A stretch of 64,000 nucleotides of DNA from Rhodococcus rhodnii (GTDB taxonomy: Bacteria > Actinomycetota > Actinomycetes > Mycobacteriales > Pseudonocardiaceae): positions 186,001-250,000 of the forward strand of contig JOAA01000020.1 of assembly GCA_000720375.1 (NCBI GenBank). Direction: 5' to 3'. The translations under genes and the position numbers were made by a program. Shown here piece by piece: positions 34,887-44,438 of the stretch. How positions within the stretch are numbered: position 1 is the first letter of the stretch; the number at the start of each line of letters is the position of its first letter. The notes under the pieces were generated by a model. It did no database searches and was not told the origin of the DNA. It saw nothing but the letters and a program-made list of their open reading frames with translations.

Positions 34887-36415
34887 TGCCTCACCACGAT
34901 TCCGGCCAGCGTCGAGCTCAGGTCGCCGGCCGCGGCCGAGTCGACGACTCCGTCCACATAGGCCTGCAGGTCCAGCCGTGCACCGCTGCTCGGCTCCCGC
35001 GCGGTGACGCTGAGCAGCCCGTCCGCGCTGACCCGCAGCGTGATCTCGATGCGCGACCCGGCGCGCAGTGCGGGCAGGTCGGTCAATTCACCGTCCAGTA
35101 CCCGCCGGTTGTGTTCGACCTCCTCGGAAGGAAGATCGCCTGCTTGTTCGTAGACCTGGATCCGGACTCGGTCACGGCCTTCGGCGACCGTGCAGAACGA
35201 CACCGACGCGCTGGCGGGCAGCGGCTGGTTCTGGTGCACGGCGTGCACGACGATCTCCCTGGTCGCCGCCGGATCGTAGCTGTCGTGGATGAGAATCCCG
35301 AAGCTGCGGGGGACGACCGAAGTGGTCGGTTTGTCGGCGATCGCGGCCAGCATCCCGCCCGCCTGCCGCAGGCTCTGCGCGTTGGTCAACTGGTGCGCAC
35401 GGATCGCCGCGCCGAGCACCACGGCCAGATCCGGCTCGACCACCCGAGGCGTGACGTCCAATGTCTCCGCGACGGCCTTGGCGATGGCGGGCATCTTGCT
35501 CGAACCGCCTACGAGAATCGCGTGCCGGATGTCGATCGCGCCGTACTTCGCGGCATTGTGGGTCACTCGCCGGACGATGGACATCGTGCGGTCGACGAGG
35601 TCGGCACCCAGCTCTTCCAGAATCTGCCGGTTGAAGGTGACCGTCACGCTCGCACCGCAGGCACGCAGGACCACCGGCCTCGATTCGGTGGTGCTCAACG
35701 CCCGCTTGGCCGATTCCGCCGCCGTCTGCACGACGTGCGGGAACATCTCGTCGTCGAACGGGTCGACGTCCGGCACGGCCTCGACAAAGCGTTCGGTCAA
35801 GTACTCGACGATGCGGGAATCCCAGTCGGCCCCGCCGAGTTTGCTGTCGCCGTCCGTGGCGATCACCGAAACACCCATCGGCTGTACTTTGAGGACGGTC
35901 GTGTCGAAGGTCCCGCCACCGAGGTCGTAAACCAGGACCGTGCCGCCCGAGCCTGTCAGTTCCGATGTCCCGTAATGCAATGCCGCCGCCACGGGCTCGC
36001 TGAGCAGTTCCAGCACCTCGATCCCGGCGAGACGCGCGGCCTGCGCGGTCGCTTCCCGTTCCCTGATGCCGAAATACGCCGGAACCGTGATCACCGCGCG
36101 GACAGGCTCATCCGTGTCCACGAGCGCACGCAGGATCAGCGCCGAGATGGACTCCGGGGTGTGCCGGACACCGTGGAACTCGAGGTCGAAGTCGTTGCCC
36201 ATCTGGCGTTTGATCAACAACACCGTGTTGTCCGGGTCCACAGTTCCGGCGTGCACCGCCGAACTGCCGACCAGGACGGCGGAACTGGACTCGAAGTGGA
36301 CCACCGACGGCGTGGTCGGCTCCCCCACTTGGTTGCGCAGGACGAAAGGACGGCCGTCCGGTCCGATCGTGGCGACGGCCGAGTACGTGGTACCGAGATC
36401 GATCCCCAGTATCAA
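34883..36415 (-). CDS. Hsp70 (DnaK)-family protein 2, lid-less
   Basis: A 510-aa protein from the TTG at 36415 (LILGIDLGTTYSAVA), which overlaps the upstream stop. The nucleotide-binding motifs are complete: GIDLGTTYS, IKRQMGND, LSEPVAAALHYG, VYDLGGGTFDTT and ILVGGSSKMPAI. The substrate-binding beta domain (about 395-485) contains VHQNQPLPASASVSF and VRIQVYEQAG. No helical lid is encoded. It diverges considerably from Hsp70-1 and Hsp70-3 of the same operon, so these are old paralogues, not a recent tandem duplication. Confidence 0.92.
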   Translation of the reverse strand: MILGIDLGTTYSAVATIGPDGRPFVLRNQVGEPTTPSVVHFESSSAVLVGSSAVHAGTVDPDNTVLLIKRQMGNDFDLEFHGVRHTPESISALILRALVDTDEPVRAVITVPAYFGIREREATAQAARLAGIEVLELLSEPVAAALHYGTSELTGSGGTVLVYDLGGGTFDTTVLKVQPMGVSVIATDGDSKLGGADWDSRIVEYLTERFVEAVPDVDPFDDEMFPHVVQTAAESAKRALSTTESRPVVLRACGASVTVTFNRQILEELGADLVDRTMSIVRRVTHNAAKYGAIDIRHAILVGGSSKMPAIAKAVAETLDVTPRVVEPDLAVVLGAAIRAHQLTNAQSLRQAGGMLAAIADKPTTSVVPRSFGILIHDSYDPAATREIVVHAVHQNQPLPASASVSFCTVAEGRDRVRIQVYEQAGDLPSEEVEHNRRVLDGELTDLPALRAGSRIEITLRVSADGLLSVTAREPSSGARLDLQAYVDGVVDSAAAGDLSSTLAGIVVRQ

Positions 36416-36597
36416 AACAGTTCCCAGTCAAAGCCCTGCCATGTCTGGCGCATGCCCTCCACGGCGTTCATCACCGCGGCCGACAGCCCTGGCACCATGT
36501 CCGCGATGATGAACCCGATCATCAACGCGACGACCGCGACCAGAGCGAAGATCAGACTCCGGTGCACGACATAAGCGGGCGGTGTCTTGCGGTTCAT
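36412..36597 (-). CDS. 61-aa single-helix membrane protein
   Basis: A small protein from the ATG at 36597 (MNRKTPPAYVVHRS), overlapping the stop of the GTPase gene upstream (ATGA) and the TTG of Hsp70-2 downstream (TTGA). It has one strong membrane helix, LIFALVAVVALMIGFIIADM (about 15-34), followed by an amphipathic tail ending WQGFDWELF. Coupling to both neighbours shows it is expressed. It could anchor Hsp70-2 or the membrane GTPase. No family recognised. Confidence 0.78.
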   Translation of the reverse strand: MNRKTPPAYVVHRSLIFALVAVVALMIGFIIADMVPGLSAAVMNAVEGMRQTWQGFDWELF

Positions 36598-38162
36598 TGC
36601 TTCGCCTCCGGTGGCACGACATCCACTCCGGCCTTGCTGAGCAGCCACACGAACGGTGCGGCCGGTGACATGGCCGCTGTCTCCGGCCGAACCCCGACCG
36701 ACGCGACCAGGAAGTAACGGACTTCGGCGAAGTCCCGTTCCGCAGAGAGCACCAAGTTGTCCAGCCCTGCCCGGTCGAGCCAGTCCCGTACGGTCGCGGG
36801 CTCGAGTTCCCGCGCGGGTTCGGTTCCGGTCAGCAGGTCTGCCTTGACCACGGCGATCGCCAGATTCCGGCGCTTGGTGTCGATGTTGTACTGCCGCAGC
36901 CGTGACACGGTGACCTGGTAGGTCTGATCGCAGTCGTCGACAGCGGGGTTGGCCGCGGCCACGCGCGGGTGATACAGCCCGCCCAGCTGGTCGGTGACCC
37001 AGGGGATCGAGAACGGGTCCACCACGAACACGAGTCCCTTGGCGTGGTCGAGGAACTCGAGACTCTCGTTGTCGTCCCGGTTGGTGTAGAACTCCCCCGC
37101 CGCGTCGAAGATGTGCAGCGACGTCTTCCGGCGGCCTTTGGTGACCTGCATCGTGATGGCCGTCGGCAGCTCCCCGGCTGGGGTCTTCGTGGTGTTGCCG
37201 TCGGTCGTGATGATGTCCGCGCCGGTTCGGTAGGCGTTCTCGCTGTCCTCGTCAACGAACTCGGTGACCACGCCGTTGGCGGACGCCAGGTCGCGCAGGG
37301 CCACCATGCCCGCGTTGACCAGCCGGGTCTTGCCCGCGGAGACCGGGCCGAACACCGGGATCCCGATGTCGGTGTTCACACCGGCACCCTTGTGGTACCG
37401 CCTGCCGCAGCGCGGGCAGCTTGGCCCGATCTTGAGCGCCGCGCGCAGGATGGTCGTGGGCAACACCCTGCCGCACCCACACCTGCGCCACGCCCCGCCG
37501 AGGCGGCCGGGCCGGACATCGCGGTGCAGTTTGCCGCACTCGCATTGGAAGGCAGGCAAGTCCGCCAGATAGTGGCAGACCTGACACCTCGGGCGGGTGT
37601 CCCGGACGCGCTGGAACGCGTTGTCCGCGCCCCGTAACAGGCCGCTGACGGCCAACCAGCCGAGCCACGTGAGCAGGACGAACGTCAGCCACGGCGCGGC
37701 CATCATCGCGCCGGCCAGAAACGCGCCGGCGTTCACGGCCAGCCAGACGGGAAACACGAACAGCGAGGCGATCCAGCCGATCTTCCGTGGCAAGGTCCGC
37801 CATCCCCTGCCGAGGATGTCCCATACGCCACGCGTCGCGGTGGTGAAGTCGACCCGCCACTGCGACACCACGTAACTCGGCCATGCCCAGTCCCGGTCGA
37901 ACGGGCTGTTCGGGGGCAGCTTCGGTAACCGGGCCGTCCCGTCCGTCACGTGGTCCGGGGTGATCGTCTCCGGCCGGTACCTGCGGGCGCCGATCAGCGT
38001 CATCATCACGATCACGACCGAGATGACCATTCCGGCGGCCAGTGACAACGGCATCAGCACGACGTAGATCGGCAGTACGAGGTAGAACAGCGCGACAACG
38101 ATCAGCCAGAAGATGATGTAGATGAAGAAGAGGGCGACGAGCGCGCCGATCAGATACTGCAT
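36594..38162 (-). CDS. Membrane-anchored zinc-ribbon GTPase (DO-GTPase1-like)
   Basis: A 522-aa protein from the ATG at 38162. Two N-terminal membrane helices (about 3-30 and 35-58) and a second pair (about 130-175) are followed by a cysteine-rich segment with CxxC or CxC pairs at 193/196, 207/209, 228/230 and 249/252, probably zinc ribbons. The P-loop GTPase comes next: Walker A GPVSAGKT (272-279), DAAGE as the G3 motif, and VVKADLL as a G4-like motif. This layout fits the TRAFAC-type GTPases paired with GAP1 proteins in predicted conflict systems. Both neighbouring genes overlap it. Confidence 0.85.
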   Translation of the reverse strand: MQYLIGALVALFFIYIIFWLIVVALFYLVLPIYVVLMPLSLAAGMVISVVIVMMTLIGARRYRPETITPDHVTDGTARLPKLPPNSPFDRDWAWPSYVVSQWRVDFTTATRGVWDILGRGWRTLPRKIGWIASLFVFPVWLAVNAGAFLAGAMMAAPWLTFVLLTWLGWLAVSGLLRGADNAFQRVRDTRPRCQVCHYLADLPAFQCECGKLHRDVRPGRLGGAWRRCGCGRVLPTTILRAALKIGPSCPRCGRRYHKGAGVNTDIGIPVFGPVSAGKTRLVNAGMVALRDLASANGVVTEFVDEDSENAYRTGADIITTDGNTTKTPAGELPTAITMQVTKGRRKTSLHIFDAAGEFYTNRDDNESLEFLDHAKGLVFVVDPFSIPWVTDQLGGLYHPRVAAANPAVDDCDQTYQVTVSRLRQYNIDTKRRNLAIAVVKADLLTGTEPARELEPATVRDWLDRAGLDNLVLSAERDFAEVRYFLVASVGVRPETAAMSPAAPFVWLLSKAGVDVVPPEAKQ

Positions 38163-40609
38163 CAGGCCCCCTCGTTGTCCTTACGCCGGTTCAGCCAGCC
38201 CAGCCTGCGTGGTGACTGCTTGGGCTCCTGGTCGGGTTTCGGTGCCGGCTTCTGCGGCTTGCTCGCCGGTTTCTTGCCGCGCGCGGCATCCCAGACGTCG
38301 ACGTACTTCGGTTCGAGCGAGGCCAGCAGGTTCCGGATCGAGCCCTTGCGTACTTCCTCGGCTTTCTGCGCCCACTTTTCGATCTCGCGCTCGACCCGGC
38401 GGACGAGCTCGGTCGCACACGACTCCGCCATGCCCGTCACGAACAGCAAAGCCACAGCCTTGTCGCCCAGTTGCGGGTCCGTCATCCGCTGCGGGAGTCG
38501 CTGCACAAGCACTTGGTGCAGGAACCGGCCACCTTGGTCGATGGCCAGTTTGCCGACCACGAGCTCGACTTGCTGGAGGATCTCGACCAGCTCGTCGACC
38601 CTGGCGTTGAACACCGGCTCGGTGGCGGTCAACGGCGTCTTGCGCGGCGGGACCCGGCCTTCCCTGATCCCGGCCATCCAGCGGGTGAGCTCGGCGTCCT
38701 GGCTTGCCAACGGCTGCAGCCTGCGTGACTTGGGCAGACCCGCGATGGCCACGACACGCGTCAGCACGTCGAGGTCACGGGCCGCCACCGTGGTCGCGAG
38801 AGCCTTCTCAAGGAGGTCGAACGCCGTGTTCGTGACCGTGCTGGTGACCAGTGTCGGCGGCGCCGTATCGAGAAATCTCGCCAGCTCGCCCATCGTCGGA
38901 GGCGCGAACTGGTACAGCGCCTGCCAGACCGTGTCGATGGCCTCCGGGCTTCGCGCCGCACTGACCGTCGGCAGCAGGCTGCGCACGGTTTCGGCTCTGA
39001 GCTGGGTGCCGCCACGCTCCACAGTGGCCGCGATGACAGTGGCGTCCAGCGGGTCGCGCAGCTCGATCGCGTACGGCCGCAACAAGGCCCACCAGTGCTC
39101 GCGAACCTCTTGCCTGGTCGGCGAATGAGTGGCGATCCGTCTGCGGAGCTTGTCCTTGACCAAGTCCACTATGTACTCGCCGCGATCCGGCCAGCGCTCC
39201 GGGTTGAGCTGGGGCGTGGGGTGTTCGATCCACCATTGGGCGAACCTGTCGGCGCCCGCGCTGAACGCCGCGATCGACGGCTGCGCGTCGAACCTGGTCG
39301 CGGTGCGCAGAACGCGATCCATCCACTGTGGCGGCACCGAGTTGGCGACTTGTTCGACGAGCTGGGCCGCGGCGAACCGGTCCTCTTGCGACCACGGATG
39401 CGTGCCCTTGACCGGTTCACCGGGCGGAAGTTCTTTCCCCGTGGCGATCGCATCCAGTTCGGCCGTGAGCAACGCGATACCGACCCTGGCGGCCAGCGGG
39501 GCACTGGGCGCCAACCGCAGTACCGCTGTGTCCAGCTCACGCATCGCCTTGACGTCCGGCTGAGCGGCGAGAACGGCTTCGGTCAACGGTTCGAGCGCGT
39601 CCTCGATGGAGAGCCTGGTCTGCCCGGCGAGCCACGTCACCAACTGGCTCGCCTCGGCCGGACTGGCCAGTTCCCGTCCACTCAGGATGATCGAGCTGGC
39701 CAGCCGGTCCGCCGGTTGTTCGGCCCGGCCCTTGGTGAACTGGTACGTCAGCTCGATCGCGTCGACGACATCGAACGGGTCCGCACGCAGGAACTGCGGG
39801 ACCCAGTGCCGGGCGGCCTCGGTCGGCTCGATGGTCGAGTGCCTGCCGTTCATCAGGTCGAACACCAGGAATCCACTGTTGCCGTCGACGTTGGCGTACG
39901 CACCGGCCCAATCCGGGTGTACGGCAAGCACATCGTGCTGGCTCTGGTGCGGATTGGTGGCGAAGACCCGGAACCCGACCCGGACGGCCTCCTGCTGGGG
40001 CAACAGCAGTGTCCCCGCGGCGATCCAGCCGAGCACTGGCGTCGGGTCGTCGCTGACGAACAACACGCGCCGCTTGTTCTTGTCCGACAGGAGTTCCAAG
40101 GCCGACCGCAGCGCGATCAACCACTCTTCGGCGTCCGCCTGGCCGAGCACCCACTCCCGGACGCGATCGACACTCCACGGACCCGGTTCCGGCTCCGCGT
40201 CCAGCGGCGGGCATTCGGTCGAGGACGCCGGCTTCTCCGACCACCAGTCGGCATCCCACAGCTGCGCGGGCCGGACCATACCGTAACTGTCCACTTGGGA
40301 CGTCGTCACGGCATGGGTGAACTGGTTGCCTTCACGGGCACCATTCGCTTCCGCACCAAGGTAAATCCCGCGTGCGGTCACGTAGCGGCCGTCGAAGACG
40401 TGGGTCAGCGAAGCGGGATACTCGGCGACTGGCCTGCGCTCACGCATCCACGCCACGGGCGGCTCGTAGAGCGCTGATCGCTGGACGAGCGTCATCTCCT
40501 CGTGCGTGACGCCGGAGGACACCGCTTGGAACTGAAAGCCCGCGCCGCCGCGAAGTCCTTGCCCGGGCAGGCAGTCCGTGTAGTAGAGGGAATGGAAGGA
40601 TCCGGTCAT
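38162..40609 (-). CDS. GTPase-associated protein 1 (GAP1)-like protein
   Basis: An 815-aa soluble protein from the ATG at 40609. The N-terminal signature FHSLYYTDCLPGQGLRGGAG and FQFQAVSSGV is what I recall for GAP1 N-terminal domains. These proteins occur beside paired GTPases and are thought to work with them. The middle and C-terminal thirds are helical. The last 60 residues are lysine/proline-rich (KKPASKPQKPAPKPDQEP), a likely disordered tail. It lies between the two GTPase genes with overlapping junctions on both sides (ATGA and TGATG). No catalytic motif is apparent; the role is probably scaffold or GTPase regulator. Confidence 0.8.
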   Translation of the reverse strand: MTGSFHSLYYTDCLPGQGLRGGAGFQFQAVSSGVTHEEMTLVQRSALYEPPVAWMRERRPVAEYPASLTHVFDGRYVTARGIYLGAEANGAREGNQFTHAVTTSQVDSYGMVRPAQLWDADWWSEKPASSTECPPLDAEPEPGPWSVDRVREWVLGQADAEEWLIALRSALELLSDKNKRRVLFVSDDPTPVLGWIAAGTLLLPQQEAVRVGFRVFATNPHQSQHDVLAVHPDWAGAYANVDGNSGFLVFDLMNGRHSTIEPTEAARHWVPQFLRADPFDVVDAIELTYQFTKGRAEQPADRLASSIILSGRELASPAEASQLVTWLAGQTRLSIEDALEPLTEAVLAAQPDVKAMRELDTAVLRLAPSAPLAARVGIALLTAELDAIATGKELPPGEPVKGTHPWSQEDRFAAAQLVEQVANSVPPQWMDRVLRTATRFDAQPSIAAFSAGADRFAQWWIEHPTPQLNPERWPDRGEYIVDLVKDKLRRRIATHSPTRQEVREHWWALLRPYAIELRDPLDATVIAATVERGGTQLRAETVRSLLPTVSAARSPEAIDTVWQALYQFAPPTMGELARFLDTAPPTLVTSTVTNTAFDLLEKALATTVAARDLDVLTRVVAIAGLPKSRRLQPLASQDAELTRWMAGIREGRVPPRKTPLTATEPVFNARVDELVEILQQVELVVGKLAIDQGGRFLHQVLVQRLPQRMTDPQLGDKAVALLFVTGMAESCATELVRRVEREIEKWAQKAEEVRKGSIRNLLASLEPKYVDVWDAARGKKPASKPQKPAPKPDQEPKQSPRRLGWLNRRKDNEGA

Positions 40610-41811
40610 CCGCCACTCCGTTCGATGATCTTGAACATGCCCAGCAGCCAGAGCAGTGGTTCGTCCACCCGGAACGGCCGGACACCGCCCTCGTCGACCT
40701 GTTGTTTGCGGTAGTCCGGTTCGGCGCCGAGCGAGGACACCGCGAAGTACCGGAACTGCTTGTAGTGCGACCGCAGGTGCGAGTCGATGTCGTCGGCATC
40801 CAGCTCAGTGAGCAGGGCACGGATGTGCTCGTCGGTGTCCTGGCCCGCCGTCTCGTTGTAGAAGGCCCCGGCCTGGGGCTTGATGAGCAGCGGATGGTCG
40901 TCGCCGAGCATCTTGTAGAACGCGTCGATCTTGGAGAACACCACGGCGATCGGGATCGTGATGCGCCTGCTGGCCTTCACGCCGTGTGTGAGCCGGAGCA
41001 TCTCGGTGATCCGGTTGAGCACGGTCAGCGGCGGCTCGGTCTCGCGCCGGGCGGCGTCCGGCACGGCGATCCGGTCGTGCGCACCCGGCAGCTCGAACGG
41101 GTCGAGCAACACGATCAGGCCGTCAGCCGAGCCGAGGTATGCCTGACCATTGACGAACTCCTGCGTCGTCATGTCTTCGCCGGGAGCGTCGTAGAACGAC
41201 AACGTCGTGGTGCTGTGGCTCGTCCTGCCCAACTTCCCGCGCTTCGGTTGCCGCCACTGCAGCACAAGCGGCACCTTCAACCCGTCGCGCGCCGCGGCCG
41301 TCGACTCGAACAGCATGTTCTGGTCGAACAGCGATCGCTCGTAGAGCTTGAGCCAGTTGCCGAGCGAACCGGCGTCGCCCTGCTGGTCGCCGGCGAACGA
41401 CACGTCCGCGGCGAACCGGCGGCGGACATTGTGGCGCAGCTCGTGCACCAGAACCGTGGTGTAGACGGTCTTTCCGGAGTTCTTGCCGCCGACCATGCCG
41501 ATCAACGGGCTGCGGCTCTCCGCGAAGTTCGCGGGCAGCGGGGTGTGGCACACCGGGCACGCCCGTACACCTGTGTCCACACCGCAATCCGGGCACTGCG
41601 CGACCCGTTGACCCAACGGGTTACGGGTCTCCGGCGGCGGGAAGGTCGGCCATGCCGGAGCGGCGTAGCCGGTCAACCGCTGGCGGTCCTGGTCGACGGA
41701 CTTGACGCACCGGTCACGGCCCGGCGCGGCCCGGCCGGTGCACTGGAAGTGGAGTTTGCCTGGGTTGATCCGGTTGTAGCAGTACGGGCACGCGACTGTC
41801 GAGCCGAGCAT
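40606..41811 (-). CDS. Zinc-ribbon TRAFAC-type GTPase (DO-GTPase2-like)
   Basis: A 401-aa protein from the ATG at 41811, sharing its A with the upstream TGA (TGATG). Zinc-ribbon cysteines lie at 8/11, 73/76 and 85/88. The GTPase domain has Walker A GGKNSGKT (108-115), YDAPGED as G3, and AVVFSKIDAF as a G4-like SKID. No membrane helix is seen, unlike the partner GTPase. It ends DEPLLWLLGMFKI, matching the C-terminal LLW-type helix of the other one (APFVWLLSKAG), so the two are related. Paired GTPases with GAP1 define the core of this locus. Confidence 0.87.
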   Translation of the reverse strand: MLGSTVACPYCYNRINPGKLHFQCTGRAAPGRDRCVKSVDQDRQRLTGYAAPAWPTFPPPETRNPLGQRVAQCPDCGVDTGVRACPVCHTPLPANFAESRSPLIGMVGGKNSGKTVYTTVLVHELRHNVRRRFAADVSFAGDQQGDAGSLGNWLKLYERSLFDQNMLFESTAAARDGLKVPLVLQWRQPKRGKLGRTSHSTTTLSFYDAPGEDMTTQEFVNGQAYLGSADGLIVLLDPFELPGAHDRIAVPDAARRETEPPLTVLNRITEMLRLTHGVKASRRITIPIAVVFSKIDAFYKMLGDDHPLLIKPQAGAFYNETAGQDTDEHIRALLTELDADDIDSHLRSHYKQFRYFAVSSLGAEPDYRKQQVDEGGVRPFRVDEPLLWLLGMFKIIERSGG

Positions 41812-44438
41812 CACGACACCTTCAGCTGGGAGGTCGGGGGGTCGACGAGGCGGACCGAACCGTCCTCGGCGAAACACCGGATCCAGTACGGTTTGGGCGT
41901 TTTGGCGAATTCCGCAGTCAGTTCGGCGGGCTGGCCCGGCCGCAGCGCGGTGTCACCGCGCAGCACCACCTGGCCGTCGTCAGGCTTGCGCGGCATCGTC
42001 ACACCGGGCGCGACCACGACCACGATCGGGCAGCTCGCCAGCGGTTGTTCCGCGGTCAGGCGGATCCGCACGATCGACGGCCCGATCAGCTTGCGCGCGG
42101 ATTCGACGGTATATGTGACTTTCGGCAGCAACCCGGGCACATCCGCCTTGACGTCCGGGGAGAAGCATTCACCGCCGTCGCTCACGCCGATCGCACGGAC
42201 GGTCACGCTCACCTTGGCCGCGCCGCATTTGATCCGGCAGCCTCCGGCCAGCTGGTACTGCTGGTGCGTGTACCGGAACTTCTCGGCCCGTTCGGTGGTT
42301 CGCCACGACACCTGGACGGACCCGGAGTTCTCCGGCCAGATCCACGACAGCACGACCTCGTCGCCCAGTCTTTGGTGCCGCAGGTTGCGTACCGGCACAG
42401 CCAGACCGAGCTCGTCGCCCAGTCCGCAGATGGCGCCGTCCTGGTTCAGCGTGAAGGGCACGTAGTGGAAGTGTCCAGTGGGGACAGTCGCGGTGAGCGT
42501 GTGCCACTCCCCTTCGACCTGGTGGCGGCCAACGAGTTCCTGGCCGAACGAACGAAGTTGGGCGGCCGTCACGGAGGCGCCGAATTCCCATTCGGCGGGA
42601 TGAGCCGACCGCCGGATCACGACCTCGGCTTCGGCCGGCTGGCGCCATGTGACCGCGACGCCGAGGTTTCCTTTCTCACCCACCGGCGTCAGGCTGAGCG
42701 CCGACACCGGCGCGATCCGTCCGCCACCGGATGTCCCGGCGGAGACCGGGCCCGCGGCCGCGTCTGTCCCATCTGGACGCCGGTAGTGCGCGACGAACGT
42801 GTAGACATGTTCGCCTGCTTCGGTGACCCGGTCGTAGAACTGGGTCTTGCCCATGGTGGCGACGGTTTGCCCGGACGCCTTCGTCACGGCCACCGAACGG
42901 ACGTCCGGGTGGACCTGCCACTGCGCCTCCACCCGGCCTTCCTGCACGGCGAAGCGGACGGCCGTGACCGGCGGGAGCACTTCGATACTGGCCACCGCGG
43001 GCCGTGACCATGGGCCGCCTGGCACTGCGGCGAAAACAGCGTAATGCAGCGTCCGTGCCGCGGGCGCGGACGAGTCCGAGGCGACGGACTTGCCCGTTTC
43101 GCTCACGGTAACGCCGTCATCCGGGTCCGCGGGGAATCGGTCTTCCCTGCGTACCAACCGATATTTGGTGTCGTCCGCGTGGCTCGGCTGGGTCTGCCAC
43201 GCGACACGGACCCCGAGCCCTTCCGCCTGTGCGGACAACGCCAGCACCGGCGCGGGCGGAATCTTGCGCAGCTCGGCCGCGAGGTCGTCGTCATCGGCGG
43301 CCAGTTTGGCCGCCGCACGCAGGTGTTGCTGGGCTTCGGCTTCGTTGCCCGAGGCCATCGCTTGCCGTGCGGCGGAACGCAACCGGTGCACCTCGGCAAC
43401 CTGTCGTTCCACCAATGCCTTGAGCGACGCCGCTTCCTCAGGCGCGACAACCGTGCCCAGCGCCTGTTGCGCCGCGAGCAGAAGGCCTTGTTCGAGCAGT
43501 TCGGTCACCGCGGCGGCCGGGTTGGCCTTGGTGTCCCGCGTGCTGGACTCGTTGAGCACGCTGAACACCACGAGCCGGGCTTCAGCCGGATCCAATTTGG
43601 CGTGCAGCAGCGGTTTGAGCAACGCGCTCGGCGCCGCACCCTCGGTGCGGTGCCGCCGTACGTCGTCCACCAGGTGGTACAACGTGAGCAGCCGCAGATC
43701 GACCGAGTCCTTGGCGGCCCGGGCGAGGATCCCGAGCGCTTCCTTCGCGGCCTCGTTGCCGGACCGGCGGTACTCACGCTGGACCGCCGCCTCGATCGCG
43801 GCCGCGTCCAGATTGCCTGCGGCACAGGAGAACGACGTCACCACCTTGAACCCGGTGACGTTCTCGAACAGCACAGCGGGCACGCTGGCCGCCCCGGCCT
43901 CGGCCAGCTGCTCGCTGAGCTTCTTGTAGAGCGTGCTCTGCAGGCCGCTCTGTTTGGGCAGCTCGACCGGGGTCGCTTTGGCGACACCCGCGTCCTTCAA
44001 CGCCTGCTCGGCCTCGGCAGGGGTGAGTGACGGGAACCCGGCACGCATGGTGGCCTGCAGCTGGCTGGTGGAGATCAGGCCGAGCTCGCCGAAGCTGGAC
44101 TTGACCGTGGCCGCCAGCTCGACGATCTCGCTGGAGAACTTGTCCTGCCGGGCCTTGGCGTACGCGTTCCACCAGGACATCTGGCCCAGCCGCGCGCCAT
44201 GCTGGCGTTTGAGCTCGTCGTCGGCCTTGAGAAACGCCTTGTAGACCAGCTTGACCGAGGTGGCCTTGCCCGCTCCCTTGTTCCAGCACGACCGGACTTG
44301 CTGCAGCCGCTGGGCCAGCTGCGCGTCGGACATGTCGCTCGACACGGCATAGCGGGTGAGCAGGTCGTCCGGCAGCTTGCGGCCCCGCAGCGGCTTGACG
44401 ACCTGCTCCTCGTACGACTTGGGGTCGAACGGCGTCAT
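41811..44438 (-). CDS. Large protein with helical N-half and fibronectin-III-like repeats
   Basis: An 875-aa cytoplasmic protein from the ATG at 44438, overlapping the Hsp70-1 stop by one base. Residues 1-390 are helical and charged, ending in AQQHLRAAAKLAADDDDLAAELRKIPPAP. From about 395 a chain of beta-sandwich domains follows (LGVRVAWQTQP, VEAQWQVHPD, GVAVTWRQP, VVLSWIWPENSG). These have the alternating hydrophobic pattern and tryptophans of fibronectin type III folds. A CRIKC cysteine pair is at about 757. Intracellular Fn3 chains are unusual; here they may recognise a trigger or link Hsp70-1 to the GTPases. No known family name is assigned. Confidence 0.72.
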   Translation of the reverse strand: MTPFDPKSYEEQVVKPLRGRKLPDDLLTRYAVSSDMSDAQLAQRLQQVRSCWNKGAGKATSVKLVYKAFLKADDELKRQHGARLGQMSWWNAYAKARQDKFSSEIVELAATVKSSFGELGLISTSQLQATMRAGFPSLTPAEAEQALKDAGVAKATPVELPKQSGLQSTLYKKLSEQLAEAGAASVPAVLFENVTGFKVVTSFSCAAGNLDAAAIEAAVQREYRRSGNEAAKEALGILARAAKDSVDLRLLTLYHLVDDVRRHRTEGAAPSALLKPLLHAKLDPAEARLVVFSVLNESSTRDTKANPAAAVTELLEQGLLLAAQQALGTVVAPEEAASLKALVERQVAEVHRLRSAARQAMASGNEAEAQQHLRAAAKLAADDDDLAAELRKIPPAPVLALSAQAEGLGVRVAWQTQPSHADDTKYRLVRREDRFPADPDDGVTVSETGKSVASDSSAPAARTLHYAVFAAVPGGPWSRPAVASIEVLPPVTAVRFAVQEGRVEAQWQVHPDVRSVAVTKASGQTVATMGKTQFYDRVTEAGEHVYTFVAHYRRPDGTDAAAGPVSAGTSGGGRIAPVSALSLTPVGEKGNLGVAVTWRQPAEAEVVIRRSAHPAEWEFGASVTAAQLRSFGQELVGRHQVEGEWHTLTATVPTGHFHYVPFTLNQDGAICGLGDELGLAVPVRNLRHQRLGDEVVLSWIWPENSGSVQVSWRTTERAEKFRYTHQQYQLAGGCRIKCGAAKVSVTVRAIGVSDGGECFSPDVKADVPGLLPKVTYTVESARKLIGPSIVRIRLTAEQPLASCPIVVVVAPGVTMPRKPDDGQVVLRGDTALRPGQPAELTAEFAKTPKPYWIRCFAEDGSVRLVDPPTSQLKVS

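Noticed and set aside
34883..36415. Loss of the catalytic lysine in Hsp70-2 (VGSSAVHAG where DnaK has VGQPAKRQA)
   Set aside because: Counting through E. coli DnaK shows that lysine is residue 55. The catalytic Lys70 corresponds to IKRQMG in Hsp70-2, which is intact, as is the threonine of GGGTFD. The ATPase site appears complete.
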